The notes: generated by a model not told the origin, from the sequence alone. DNA of 64,000 nt from Drosophila persimilis (GCF_003286085.1 NW_020825356.1:744001-808000); one strand, 5' to 3'. Shown: positions 11,986-24,035, counted from the first letter of the stretch. Numbers and translations are program-made.

Positions 11986-14900
11986 GCCACCTGGCCTGTG
12001 CAATATCATTTCAAACCGGGAATCGGGAACGGGGAACCGGGAGCGGGAGCGGGAACAGCCACAACAGCCGCGGTGCACTTTAGCAGTAGCTTTGCTGCGC
12101 TTCGCGGCTCCACTCGTTCATATTATTTTCAGGAATCGCAGGACCAAAGAGGCTGCACGGATGGCTTCCTAGAGTGGTCTGCGGATAGGTAAACAAAGTG
12201 TGGATGCTCTCGGAGTACTGCTGGGAGGCTGCCACATAAAATAATAAATAAAGTACAGGGACAGGTCCAGCGTAAAAGTGTAATTGTTTCTAAGGTAACC
12301 ATACAGTCATTCAAATTATATTAAGTATGCCCTTAAGTCGTGTCTGATTTTTGCTGACGATAGAGATTAAATGCATTGTGCTCACTGAACACTTATGTCC
12401 CATCCAATCACTCTTCATCAGCATAATGGAAACTTCTTCAACTAAATTAAAGCAAAGAGTACTAGACGCTGCTTTATCTACTCGCTCTTTGCACTCAGCA
12501 CTTTCGTGTGCACTGCTTTCAATTCTTTCAGCAGCCCGACTGTATCTTTCAAAAGCCCCATCCCCATTGGTTAGCCCATCAAAAAATCTCTCTATTTGTT
12601 ACCAATTGATGCCAATTATATATATTTGTTTAAATTATGGATTTCCATTTTCGTTTTGTCTGGGAATCGAAAGACAGGCCATAGGAACCGATGTATGTAC
12701 AGTGTAAACCCTACTTGATTACACCAAATCGATATGTTTTTTGAGAGGCGTAAGGCCAGAGGTGAAGCTGCACAATAAACTCCAAATGATAATCTCACCA
12801 AAAGCCAATTGCCAGAAAAACAAGTACACAGGCGCGAGTGCTTCAGTCGAATGGACTACAAAATTACCCGCTACTCAGAAACTACGAAAGGTCTACAGGG
12901 CAGAGATTCAACAGAACGGTTGTTCGATTATTATGTAATTTATGAGCCTCGAATCTATAGAAATAGTGAAAGAGTGAGAAAGCACTCGGTACGGAAATTT
13001 TTTTCACGGATTCTGCATACTTATCCACATGTTACACTCCGAATCCTTCTGCTTACGTGGATTCCGCAATAGAAAACAACGTCCTGTCAACGTGTCGCGT
13101 ATGAAGGATGATTCTGTGTATGTTTCGTGCTGAATTTCCAGATGACCCTACTGTCCCACAACAACAGGGATCTCGAGTCGACACGGTCGGGGAGAAGGAA
13201 TCACATAGGCGCAGTCCCAGGCACAGGCACCGGCGGATGTGTGGTCCACGTATACATACGTATGTATACGGAAAATATGCTCGTATCAAAATACACTTGT
13301 TTTTAATTAGTTTAGACCGTCGGTCGGCATGCGCACACACACACACACACACACACACTCACATGTTGTGCAGTGGCGTAAAAGAAAGTGTCTTTGTTAC
13401 TTGTGTTAGTGGGCACACATATTCATGACTCAGGCGTTGCCGACCGCTCCGCTGGTTTAGACGGATGTTTTAAAATAATCAAATTGACGTGGGGCAGTAT
13501 CGATTCCTGGCTCGATTACAACTAAAAAATGTCCAAAGTTTCAATAGGCCACTTTCGAGTGTCATACGTGCTGAATTTGCATAAAATGACTGAATAAATA
13601 TTTGCTAAATTTGCTGTTATATCAACAGTAATCAGGCCTCTGAAATCGAATTTAAATCAGAACATAACGAAAAGCCATATTTGATTGTTTATTCGCCACA
13701 ACAGAGTGCCTTAAGCGAATAAACTCGTCTGGACTAATGGCTAGTGCAACAGGAACCACCTGTGTCAACAACTAGATAAGCCAGAGATTAATTGTCATTA
13801 TTTGCTGCCGCAACACCGACTAACACCGACATCATAATCATGGTCTATTTCGCGTGGCTATGCCTGAAAACCTACTACCCTTATTTCGCCCGTTTTCCGC
13901 AGTCAGGTGATAATATTCGACTGAAAAAATCCAGGTCTTTCAGTTGGCTAACAAGCAGTCCACTTTGTAATAGAAGAAGCAGTGTCCCATTGCAGTGAAA
14001 AGCAGTATCCAGCAAAGGACTTGCAAAGAAATGTGCAACAAGTACAAGGAAGCAAAGAGAAATATGCAACCTCTTTGTACTCATTCGCAGAAATTGTCAC
14101 TGTAGCTAATACTTGTACAAGGCACTGGAACAGGTCCATCAATTAAGGTTGATTGAATGTTTGTTTTACTTGTTAAGCCATTAACAGCTTAGATATTTAC
14201 GACAGTTTCAGGTTGCGGATTTTGTTCAAACGAAGCATTGAATGCGGTCGCACTTTCAGAGGTTTGGCATTCCTTTTGAGCTTTCCTTTAAAAGGGAACA
14301 GTGAGGGGGAGCTAAGGGTTGCGAGAGTCGGATATAGATAAAGGTAATATATTGTCAAAACCTCCCCTGCCATGCGAACGAATATTTTGCTGGAATGTAC
14401 ATGGCCTTTGCATTATTATCCAGATTTGTTGTTCGCTTCATCAAATAAATATTTTCGAAATTTGATTTTGATTAATTTTCAACGAAATTGGCACATGTCT
14501 GCTAGTGCCAATTAAAATTTGGTTTGTTGACCAACAAATGCAAATCTTTCCGACCGGCGGCTTTCATTGCAACTCACTTGCACGGCCGTCACAGCCCACT
14601 CAGTATTCGGAGAACTGCAGAATGTTGTGTTATTTCATTTTCACATTTCAATTCTAATGAATCGCAACTGTCACAACTAATAAGAAGGTAGTGCAGCTCG
14701 AAAGATCCTAATTTAAATGAGGTGGCTCTCATTTTTTGCAAACCCTCCCCAGACCTTGCAACAAGCCAATGGATAATGGATATGCAAGGCATTTATCAGC
14801 CAAAGTGCTCATTTCGGCGTCGAATACCATTGCACACTGTCCGTTACTCGCGTGATATACCATCAAAATGGGATGCTCCGCTTAGAGATGCCCTAAATGT

Positions 14901-15552
14901 GCTGTCATTTCTATGACAGATGCGGTTCGAAGGCTGCTATGAAACGGCTATCGAGCAGTTACTAGTTTTCTACGAATTGGTTTCTCCCAAGCCCCTTAGC
15001 TCTGAATTCCACTCTGTAAACAAGCCAAGCTTTTGTTGTCTTCTCTGTTTGGCAGTAGTGTGGAAAATATTTTCCTACATCATACATGCCTCTGATGATT
15101 GCGGTTATTGCGGTCATAACTCTTTCTCCGTGCTGTCATCTATTTTGGAATCCCTGAGACTCAGACCCCTGTCCACTCTCCTCGCATCTGTTCTCCTAAC
15201 ATTACCCTCTCTTCTCATCCCTCTTGTGTCACAAATCTCCCTTAAGAATTATCCACTCTCAAATATACTCGTATATGTGTATCGTGTATCTCTGGGGGCC
15301 ATGACACGTATGTACATAAATATGAGTCTTTTTTAGCCGTGCCACTGACATATGTATGCTTCCAGACAGACATACGCATATCTCCTCTAACCATGTTCTT
15401 GTCTAGTCTTTTCCAAACATTTTCGCCGCAACTCTTCTCTAATCACTCCCCCACCCCTCCCCCTGACAGCTGCAGTTTTCGTTCCCCTCTCATTTCCCCA
15501 TATTTGTATCCTTTTGTTGCCATTTCCCGACCATGTCTCTTTTTACCATACT

Positions 15553-16066
15553 CTTCTCGAAGGTTAGGTTAGGTAGAGTCGGCTACCGGGCTCGCTCGTT
15601 CTGATACCGTTTGGGATCTTTCCTTAATGTCAGCAATTATCCCACCCAGATGCTCTGGGAGATAGTGTAAACATCTCTGAATGTTAGTTAAGAAGGCCGA
15701 ACCCAAGTGTTGTAGCTTCTTCTGAGAGCTGGACAAGAGCAGAGCAGATGTTCCCCTGTGTCCTCCTCTTCCTCGTCTCTCCAGCCTGTTAGCGTGGGTG
15801 CCTATTGGCCAATGTCCTGTGAGCGAAGGTATGACTGCGCTGCACCTTTTTCTACCTAGTCTGCAGAGCCCAAAGGTGCGCTTCCCATCTATGGTCTGCC
15901 ATGTTTGACGAGTTATGCGACTCATTTGGTCTGTTAGTTGCTGGTATTGCTCTTTTATGATAAGCTTACAGGTGGCCACAGGCCAATTAAGGAATATCTC
16001 CTTAACTTTGAGGAGGGGGATTGTAGTACCTGAAGAGGGCGCTGTGGATGGTGATCTCAAGGGCAA
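15553..16066 (-). pseudogene. 3' fragment of a LOA-clade (Bilbo/TRIM-like) non-LTR retrotransposon
   Basis: The minus-strand frame 15569-16066 contains TGHWPIGTHANRL, matching the conserved 'TGH-PIGTHA-RL' stretch at the C-terminal end of ORF2 in LOA-group elements, followed by a region resembling the final 'LQ-LGS-FLTN' block and a terminal 'L--I--DI' segment. The usual cysteine-rich 'C-C--E-E---H-L--C' region between them is scrambled (GHRGTSALLLSSSQ), so the coding frame is damaged. Reverse transcriptase and endonuclease domains are absent: a typical 5'-truncated dead copy. Its 3' end runs into a TAACC-type tandem tail (about 15558-15576), as expected for elements that end in short tandem repeats instead of poly(A). 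Confidence 0.7.
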
Positions 16067-16151
16067 ATTTCATTAATATCGGATTAGTGGGGACACCTGC
16101 TAGAGATTCCAATTTGGGCTCTGCGACGCAGGAACGGTCGATTAGAGCCAT

Positions 16152-16178
16152 ATTCAATTAAGCTCAATTTAATTGAAT
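16152..16178. promoter_or_regulatory. Perfect palindrome of homeodomain-type ATTA sites
   Basis: Arms ATTCAATTAA (16152-16161) and TTAATTGAAT (16169-16178) are exact inverted copies with a 7-base spacer. More TAATTA-type sites follow at about 16227-16260. The cluster could be a homeodomain-bound enhancer; that is inference only. Confidence 0.25.
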
Positions 16179-19100
16179 CTAACTGCACTGCATCGCGTCG
16201 CATGGCATGGGTGTTGATTGGGCTTATTAATTATACGCCGTTTGCCCCCGATTAATTATGGCGAACAATAGCCGGAGCGGCAGCTGCGACCGCGAATGCG
16301 ACAGAAATAGTGACGAGATCCGGACAAGCGGAAATGGCCAAGGCGCAGAAGGGGTGGGTAGGGAGCACCCGCTAGGGTTGTTGATTGATTGCGAATCGAT
16401 AAATATGGGATCAATAAAGAAGAAACAGGCAAATGAAACCAAGGATTCCCAGGGGGAACTACAGGAAGGACCTTCCGGATGATTAAAAAAATAAAAAATA
16501 AATATCACGTGATTAAATTGACGGGAAATCAGAATATTATGAAAAATAACTGATAAATAACTGGAGGAAAGTAGGGAGCAATGCAAGAAGGACACTCGTG
16601 GAGAAGAACAGAGGGTGTGATTGGCAAGACAAGCGAATTCAGAGCAAGAACAACAGGACCAACAGGACCAACAGGGTAACGGATGTAACAACAAAGGAAT
16701 AACAAGAGCAGCAGCACGAGAGGGAAAACCTGTGGTCAGAAATTCAAGAGGAGTGGACCATCAGCAGGAAGCAGCAGGAGCAGCAGCAGCAGGAAAAATA
16801 TCAACATAATGAACGGGGGGGAGGTTCGGCAAACCAGAAAGGCAAAAGGCACATTTTGTAAAATTTCTAGCATACTTTCCAGCGCTGAGAGGGTCAGAAC
16901 GAAACAGAGGCCGTATCACGCGCTAGAAGTCAATTCAAATGTCAATAAATCTCCAAAAGCAAGCCACTGACCCTCTGCCAACTGTCCACTGCTATACCTC
17001 TTCCGATCTACTCTTTCCTGTAACCATTTGGCCCTTCAAGGCATCTGTCCGCCGCCATCCCTCGAGTGCATTGACTTCCACGCCTTAATGGCTTTTTGAG
17101 TTGACTCGAGTTGAATTTTTCTTATTTCTGCTTTGTTCTTTTTGCTGCAGCAGCAGCAACAGTGGCAGCAGCAGCACGCTCCCAGACTACGGTACGGCCA
17201 GGGGGCGGTAGGTGCTCAACAAGAGCACACATGAACGCGCCCGCACAGACAGGCAGGAACAACAATAAGCAGTACATGCATCAGAAATTGTGTGAACCAA
17301 AGCAAGACGGCAGGGAGAAGCTGGGAGTGGGAATAGACAGGGAATTATAAATTATAAAGCGCACCAACAGCCCAAAGAGTGGAGAGCACTCTGGAAGACA
17401 GACTTGCCTAGGAGGGAATAGGACTATAAATTTCCACGGCTTATATGTTCCGATCCGAGTTGCCAAATCAATTATTTTCTAGCCAAAATATTGGCATATT
17501 CCCACGACCTCAGAAAGTAAATGCCCCCCCGATAAGCACCCAATCCATCGCGTCTTTCTAACGCTTGACTGGAATGCACACGGATAGGATTTGGAAAAGC
17601 TAGACGGGAAAGACACAGAGAGAAGAAAGAAAATAAAAGAAAAGCAGGTGCGTTTAGGGGGGAAAAGCCGGGGCACGCACGCAAAGTCAAATTGGCTCAT
17701 TTATCTCATTTCAGTTTGCTGCCTTGTTGCCAGCGAGAGGCGTTAGTGGAGGAGTGACTAGGTCGGTGTCTTGCTGTTTACGAGTAATACCCTCATTCTC
17801 ACGGTACTTCGGGGGTATTATTCGTTCAATTTGCCCAGATCTGTGTCTACTTCTAAAGCACAAGACAGGCAGTGCCCAACTGTTTGCAGGAATGAGTGAT
17901 TATCAGAGCCGATTATCACATCAGGTATAGTAAGGTAAGGTAAGGTAGTAACCCCCAAACGAAAACTATCCTTGTATAGCTCAAAATCTGAGATACTTGT
18001 ACTTAGCAACCTAACTACCTGTAATTCAAGGGTATTTACAGCCATCCCTTGCTTGCTCTATTTGGATATACATATTTCTCGTATATCACTACAGAGAAAT
18101 GGAGGTTAACGCACACGCAGAAACAAGATTTCATATCTGAGCTCTAGCTCGAAACCAAAATTTAAAATTGCATTTGTGTGCGTGCACCTAAGCGCATGCA
18201 GACAGGGTTTGAAGGATTTCACACGCATTAGCATATAAAATACACATTTATGCTTGTGCTGCACAAAGAAAAACCTCAACACCGCCACAGTCTCCTCCCA
18301 GCCAAATTTTCTCTCTGACTTTTCGTAGAAGCCTCAAGCACAATCAATTTTCCAGCAGAAATTGAAAACAAAAACATTTACGAGTAATCAGAAAGACAGG
18401 CAGTCGGAAAGCCAGAAAGTAAGATGCCTCTCAGTGCAGTGCAACACCCACATGTGCATACTTGTGGCTGAGTGGGTTTCTCATGCGAAGACCACAATTA
18501 GTCTGAAACTACCGCAGATATTACTGGCACTGGTACTGGTACAAGTACATATATATTACTAGGTCCCCCGATTTGTGTACCCAGTACTCAAAGGCACGAC
18601 TGGTTCTTCCTATATTTATTACAAAAAAAATAAAGAAAAATATATACGTTGGATACGTTTCAAGTGTGCAAAAACTAGTTGCCGGTTATTACGTCAAGAA
18701 TATAATATTTGTCGAAAGCTGGTCTCAGGCCTTTTGTCCTGTATTCTTAAAAATTTCACTGTTTTTTTAGTTACTCTTCTGTTGCGCGATAAATAGCTAT
18801 ACGATTAATTAATTATTGCTTAAATACGGTTTCTAAAACCGTAGTCATGAGTAAAATCAAACTATTCATGCATTCTATTGTGAAGAAACTGAGTTTTCAT
18901 CTGTGATCTACTGAACAAATGGATTGCATCTGTCGTATCGTATTTATTGTACGTTTTTTTGGTTAATGGTTTGATTGGTTATTTTATTTTATTTGTAATA
19001 TAGTCCTATTCAAAGAAGCAAAACTATTTGAATATTAAAATCTCAAAATTGAATATATGTATGGTTATATTACTGAATTAATCGAGAGGTTTAAATATAT

Positions 19101-20990
19101 TATAAAATTAGCTCTAAAATATTTAGAAAATTTTACTTGAATTATGAGTAATAAAAGCTATCCAATTCGATCAAATTTTCGTCTGGAAATCTATATTTAA
19201 GTGGCAACTATAGGATGGAAATATGTGGAGGAAACTATCTACTAATTTGAAAAGTTATCAAAAGTATTAGCTTTCAAAAACTCCCAAATTGAAAAGGTTC
19301 AATCATTATTAAGAGATATCTATAGATATTATTGAGTCGTTTCATGCAAGCATTAATACGTGCGCCATAATCAGTTCAACTATCAATTAGAATCGTTATC
19401 GATAGTCTTTCAATAAACTTCATCCTGATTGTGTAATTTATCATTTGTTTTTATGACCATCCTACATCACGGCCTCGTTCCACGAACCGTAGAACGACGC
19501 CAAAAAAGTGCACAACAGCCCCAAAGAGACCTTCATGGTTTATCGCTGGCAATATATGTACATACGTGGGCTCGGGGCACTGGTTCTACCACGCGTGTGG
19601 CTGCTTGTGGCTGCACCTGTGGCCTAATCGCTCATTTCTCATTACATTTCTGGACCGTTGCATACTACGCATCCTCTGATCTTCATCAAAAGGGGCCCAA
19701 ACGGAAAGTGCCGAGGGGGTCAATGCGACTCTTTGAGAGGTGGCCGAAGGCTTTGCCGGAGGACATGTTCAGGCAAATGTATGAGTATATGAGGAGTAAA
19801 GTTTGGCCAAAACGCAGAACAGGAAAACTATGAAGTTGAAGCTGAAACCATTAGAAATGCCATTAGACTTGTGTCTAACAAATCAGTTAAGTAAGCAGGC
19901 GAAACTCCAGTTAAAGCAGTGGAATAACCATCTACTGCCTACTGCGCTTTTCCACTGCTTGCTCTGAGGCATTACTACTGCTTGCTCTGATACAACTCTG
20001 TATTAAAAATGAAATGTAGCAGACAAAATGAACAGAGTGAGAGCGGTACCAAAAAAAAGACCATCCTCGTAGAGCGATAAAATCAATACAGCTTATCAAA
20101 GGTAAAGCAAACAAGTAATATATGTATGTAATATGTAGATAGAGAAGAAGTCACGTTAAATAAGCAATCGGAAGCATACCTCTACTGGCACAATTCAAAG
20201 GAGGAACATTCGAAATTAATATCATAGTTTATACTACAACAAGCATGCAAAAAAACAAAAAAAAACAAAAAATTAATGTTTAAAAACGCATTTGAATATA
20301 AACAAATAAATCATACGATTAATTGTGCAATAGTCCAACCGAAACCACGGTGGACACATTATAAAAATCAAAATATTTCTCCTACTCACACTGCCTGCTT
20401 TTCCCATAAGGTGACCATCTTTTTCACCAGCCTTTTTCCAGAGGCAAACAAATCGTGAATTTCAATCAAAAAGAGCCAACAAGAAAATAAAACACTACTT
20501 TTGGGGGAAAATCGCCCACATTGTGGCAACATTGACTGCAGTTCTCGCGGAAAGCTACACACATATTATTCCTACACTAAGCGCAGTATTACTCACAACT
20601 AAATCTTTATAAAAATCTAGCAAGAATGAGCAAATAAGTTTGTATTAGGAGTACCTAATTAGAATCCCATAAACCCTATTGAATTAAACACTCAACGGTT
20701 TCTGCGCGTAGAACTGAAGTAAGACATGATTGAGCCAAAAATGGTAGAACATTTCTTCAAGAACAGAAATGTAGAGCTCCAATCTAATCTCCAATCTAGA
20801 GCTCGCATCAGAAAATACAACAAGTACTTTTAGTTATTCCTAGCCAAAAAACTAGATCACATATGAAATAGATCGATATGAATGAGAGACACCCTGACCA
20901 AGGCAAGCAACTAAAAGAAAGTGAAACTTTCGAAAAAAACAAACAAGGACTCCCACCTGCAAACTCCGTTTCAATACCATACCATTGCCT
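16179..20990. other. Gene-free stretch
   Basis: No coding exon supported. There are CAG-rich patches (16730-16795, 17149-17175) and a TAAGG tandem run at 17928-17947 resembling the tail of LOA-type retroelements. An open frame at 19429-19833 has no family resemblance. Confidence 0.4.
17928..17947. repeat. TAAGG tandem run, possible retroelement tail remnant
   Basis: Four TAAGG units in a row. The same pentamer class ends the LOA-like fragment near 15.56 kb, so this may mark a second, otherwise decayed insertion. Confidence 0.35.
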
Positions 20991-20991
20991 T

Positions 20992-21060
20992 TTTATACCC
21001 GGTACTTAAAGATTTGTGTTTAAAGTAGATGTGTGTAACATCTAGAAGGAGGCGATAATT
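20992..21060 (+). mobile_element. Short mini-me/DINE-1-like remnant
   Basis: TTTTTATACCCGGTACTTAAA followed by GATGTGTGTAACATC and AGAAGGAGGC matches the first approximately 70 bases of the element at 24.0 kb. The rest is missing. Confidence 0.6.
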
Positions 21061-21184
21061 TCTTTATTTTCTTTTTAACTGGACCAGAGCATCCAAATCT
21101 TTTAAGCTACTTAACTACGCGCTGGAAAGGTCTTAGAAACAAGAAGCACCCAGGAGCCAAGTGGAGCCAACGCAATTCTAATTG

Positions 21185-21300
21185 GCCGCTAGACACTCAA
21201 AAACACGCCACAGGCACTGAGGTGGTGAAGGCATATCTGCAGCACCCCTTGGCCATTTCGGACGAAATGGCCTCTGCTTATTGGACCACACATTAAATGA
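21185..21300 (-). pseudogene. Coding-like relic, one arm of an inverted pair with 22.98-23.12 kb
   Basis: Read on the minus strand, the segment from the CATTTCGTC block to TGTCTAGCG aligns with the plus strand of 22985-23117. Shared blocks are GCCATTTCGTC, GCCTGTGGCGT and TTGAGT-TCTAGCG. Reading frames end at comparable stops (..PVACF-stop here against ..PVAYP-stop there). Stops upstream in the same frame and indels between copies indicate non-functional remnants. The protein family is unknown. Confidence 0.35.
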
Positions 21301-21659
21301 AAACCGCAAAAGTCAGTAAAGGAGTTGCAGGTGGGCTGGGGAATCCAAACGGAAACACTCAAATAGTGCAAATCAATCTGACAAATACTCGAACAGACAC
21401 TTCTCGAAAAACTAATGCACAGTAAAGGAAAGGAGGTTTTGGAACGGCCAGCTTTAAATATTATATTGAACTATTTTCATCAATTGCGATCTGCTCGTGT
21501 ACTCATCATCTACTCTAATCTAATCGCGATCGTCATCTTTTTATTTTAAGGGACTAGTAAAAACCATAATTATAATGATAAAAGTAATAACAAAAACATT
21601 AACTACTTCAAATCTCAACACCAACTACTGATTACAACAGGAACTGCTCCTAAAAAATC

Positions 21660-21830
21660 TTTGCCACACTCACCTGTGGTTGAAATTTCCAATGGAATTC
21701 GACGTGCTCTTCAGTTCGGCGAACTCGATATGGTTGATTTTGAAGTTCAAGTTCGCGTTCAAAGATCTGGACCAATTACCCGATCAGATTTGTTTGGGAG
21801 TTTACTCAAAATTCTTACCTTTGATGATTT
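21660..21830 (-). other. Candidate small exons downstream of promoter copy A
   Basis: On the minus strand a donor (CATCAAAG|GTAAGA, boundary at about 21819/21820) and an acceptor (TTGGTCCAG, exon from about 21767) define a 52-base intron of typical fly size. The next exon ends at CCACAG|GTGAGTGTGG near 21671 and is open in the frame IFERELELQNQPY.... No ATG is in frame in the preceding exon, so this may be 5' untranslated RNA, a pseudogene or a non-coding transcript. Downstream exons were not found. Confidence 0.3.
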
Positions 21831-22420
21831 GAGTTAGCTTTTTTGATTTTTTATTTTCTATAACTTTGGTGTTGACTGAAATAACAGTAAAAAGACAAAA
21901 AAAAAAGAATTAAATTCAACATAGAACAAATTTTTTTTCACTTTTTGAATCTATTTAAAAGGACTCAAAACGATTTGTGGGCACTGCAAATTCTACCACA
22001 GAAAAAACAAAGAAAAAGAATTCTTAAGAATGACAGTTCCAGTGCCAAGATTTAAGCCTTGACCCCAGAGTGGCAGCAAATAAGCGCGGGATTCTTTCGC
22101 CTCAGCAGTTCTTAGCGTTCAGTCAAACTTAGGCTTAGGCGCTGGAGCCTGCTGTTCCTGTTGCTGCCACTTTGGGGTCTTGGGTTTCAGAGGATTGTGC
22201 GATGCCAACTAACCGTTTCGACGTACGTTCAGGCGCTAACTGGAACCAGTGAGCCTTGGGAACCGATACTTATATGACCCGAAGCCGTGACCGAGTCTAG
22301 GTGCCGAAGCGCCACCGAAGCCGCAAGCTTTCGAGGCGGAAGCTTTCGTGTGCTTGGATTGGACAGGCATGCACCGCTCCGTACCCATATTTTCATTGGG
22401 AGGGCGTGGGTGCATGAGAC
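21820..22420 (-). repeat. Segmental duplicate, copy A (pairs with 27788-28400)
   Basis: Bases 22021-22320 are identical to 27996-28295 as far as I can compare by eye (offset 5975). One substitution is followed by about 34 more matching bases. Outside this core, similarity drops sharply to recognisable but indel-rich homology: a shared GATTTGAGTTAGCTTTTT block near 21825, ACCACAGAAAAAACAAAGAAAA near 21995, and TGGGTGCAT and CACTTGTTGA near 22410-22440. Both copies are in the same orientation. The core carries a minus-strand core promoter and contains no ATG on that strand downstream of the predicted start. Confidence 0.85.
22209..22274 (-). promoter_or_regulatory. Composite core promoter (TATA, Inr, DPE), copy A
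   Basis: On the minus strand: TATAAG (22274-22269), an initiator-like CCAGTTAG with the A at 22241 placed 33 bases downstream of the TATA start, and GGTTAG at +28 to +33 matching the DPE consensus RGWYV. The preceding CGTCGAAACGG matches the MTE partly (8 of 12 positions). Correct mutual spacing of several elements is unlikely by chance. The start site is predicted only. Confidence 0.55.
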
Positions 22421-22984
22421 ACCGAAGCCACTTGTTGACGAATAGTTTTCGTGCGGCAGTCGGACTCAACAGTTTTCGCAAGCTTACATGTGCTTGCAAA
22501 AGAGCTAGTTCCACAACCGAAAATTGTCTTGATCAAGGTCGGGGGTCCAAAAAAACTAACCTTTGCAATACTAAAACTAAATTGGATCACCATGTTTGAA
22601 ATCTTTCATCGTTATGGCAAACAATTTAAGTACGGGAGATAAACCAAACAGTTTTAAACATTTTAGTTTTTCTCTCATAGCTCATTGAAAATCGTAACCC
22701 TCTTTCATACACCCAGGAAAAAAAATCGAAGCTTGAATGCTTTCACTTTAATTTTGAAAATATTTGTCTTAAATATTTCGTATTTAAAATGAAAAAATTT
22801 TCATATTTGAATTGTATTTATTTCCTATTTAAATTGAATATATTTAAATTAAATATTTTACACGTTTTAATTAAGCAAATATAATATATAAATCATTTTT
22901 AAATTTAATGTATTTGAAAATATTTAACAGAGATACGATATTTAGCAGCTAAAGCTGGAAGCTGGCCTTTAGAATATTTCGTGT

Positions 22985-23117
22985 CGCAGTTTTCCAATGC
23001 CTCCTTTCCAATGCTGCGCATTAGGTCTTCAAGAAGCCATTTCGTCGGAACTGGCTAAGTGGAGGTGCAGGTGCTCCTTGCCTGTGGCGTATCCTTGAGT
23101 TTCTAGCGACTACTCTA
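22985..23117 (+). pseudogene. Coding-like relic, second arm of the inverted pair
   Basis: Plus-strand partner of the relic at 21185-21300 (inverted orientation, about 1.7 kb away). A frame reading ALGLQEAISSELAKW... runs to a stop after PVAYP. Divergence between the two copies is high, with several indels, so the duplication is old. The identity of the ancestral sequence (gene or transposon) is unresolved. Confidence 0.35.
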
Positions 23118-23439
23118 CTTGATTCATATTAAATTTAGAAATTGTTTTCATACTTAAATTAAATATATATATAAATATTTCCTACCAAAATACAAATTTT
23201 CCATTGTACATTTTATGTTTTTCTATCAGTATATATGTACATATCATATATACATAAGTATATGAGAATCTCAACATTTTTTCAAAGCGTGTTATAAGGC
23301 AAATAGTTTTGCAGTTGCTTATTTCTCTTATTTCGTCATCTCTTATTTGGCGTATTGAAAAATAAAATGAACAGTGAGAAAACTTTCAAACCATCAAAAA
23401 CACTCTGTGAAGTACATTCGAACGCGACGAACGCGGCTT

Positions 23440-23670
23440 ACGATTCCTTTGATATCATAGTTACTAGAGGCTCTAGAAGGCAATGCTGAGGACGGATCAC
23501 ACTCGCTATGTGGCGACGGTAATTTCCAGGAAAAAACAAAACATTTATTGCCTGATGAAGATTATGCAGAACTCGTAATGCGCACTCTTCTTAGAAAACA
23601 ACAACCTAACGACGGAAATGCTCCAGAAGTGGATTTCACCCCGCAACTTCAGGGCAAGAGGTTTCCTTGA
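23440..23670 (+). pseudogene. Unassigned coding-like relic
   Basis: The plus strand is open from a TAG at about 23459 to a TGA after the GGCAAGAGGTTTCCT block near 23670 (about 70 codons, no ATG start). It reads ..NFQEKTKHLLPDEDYAEL.. and ..GNAPEVDFTPQLQGK... Just upstream, a different frame reads ..HSNATNAAYDSFD.. as if split by a frameshift. Composition looks like protein coding, but the family is not recognised; a decayed gene or transposon ORF is possible. Confidence 0.3.
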
Positions 23671-24035
23671 AGTCCTCGACTTCCACCGAAATCAAAAGCC
23701 TCGGTGAAAGTGGAAGTTTGGAATGGAAGTTTCAGAGAGATTTGCATTTCTAATCAACTTTTCTTTAAACAATGAAGAACTACACAAAGCTATAAGTGGC
23801 TTAGGTAGTTTTTATTCTAAAGGTTTGGAGAAATGTTTGCGATGAGGAACTGATTATATGATTAAGAGCGTTTGAAATAGAGAAAAGTAGTTGTGAAACC
23901 ATATTCTGGATTTCAAAAACATCACTTCTAGGCAGGATATGTTCAATTCAGTGTATTAACAATTTTAAAGCTTATTTCTATGCTACGAATTACACTTTGC
24001 AACACCACATTTCCACTGTAAGCCAAACCAACGTT

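Larger units (their letters stand above)
8291..15550. other. Gene-free stretch with several short tandem repeats
   Basis: No supported coding exon. Low-complexity tracts: a GGTTCC/GGTTCTG hexamer run (9090-9125), GTACCC hexamers (10733-10790), a GAGACC hexamer run (about 10875-10905), CCACAG/CCACATC hexamers (11936-11985) and CA dinucleotides (13332-13360). Open frames here have no motif or splice structure that would support them. Confidence 0.45.

Noticed and set aside
12360..12707. 118-codon plus-strand ORF
   Set aside because: Ser/Leu-rich chance frame with no motif, promoter or splice signals in register.
19429..19833. 134-codon plus-strand ORF
   Set aside because: No domain, motif, splice partner or promoter. 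Composition fits chance openness.
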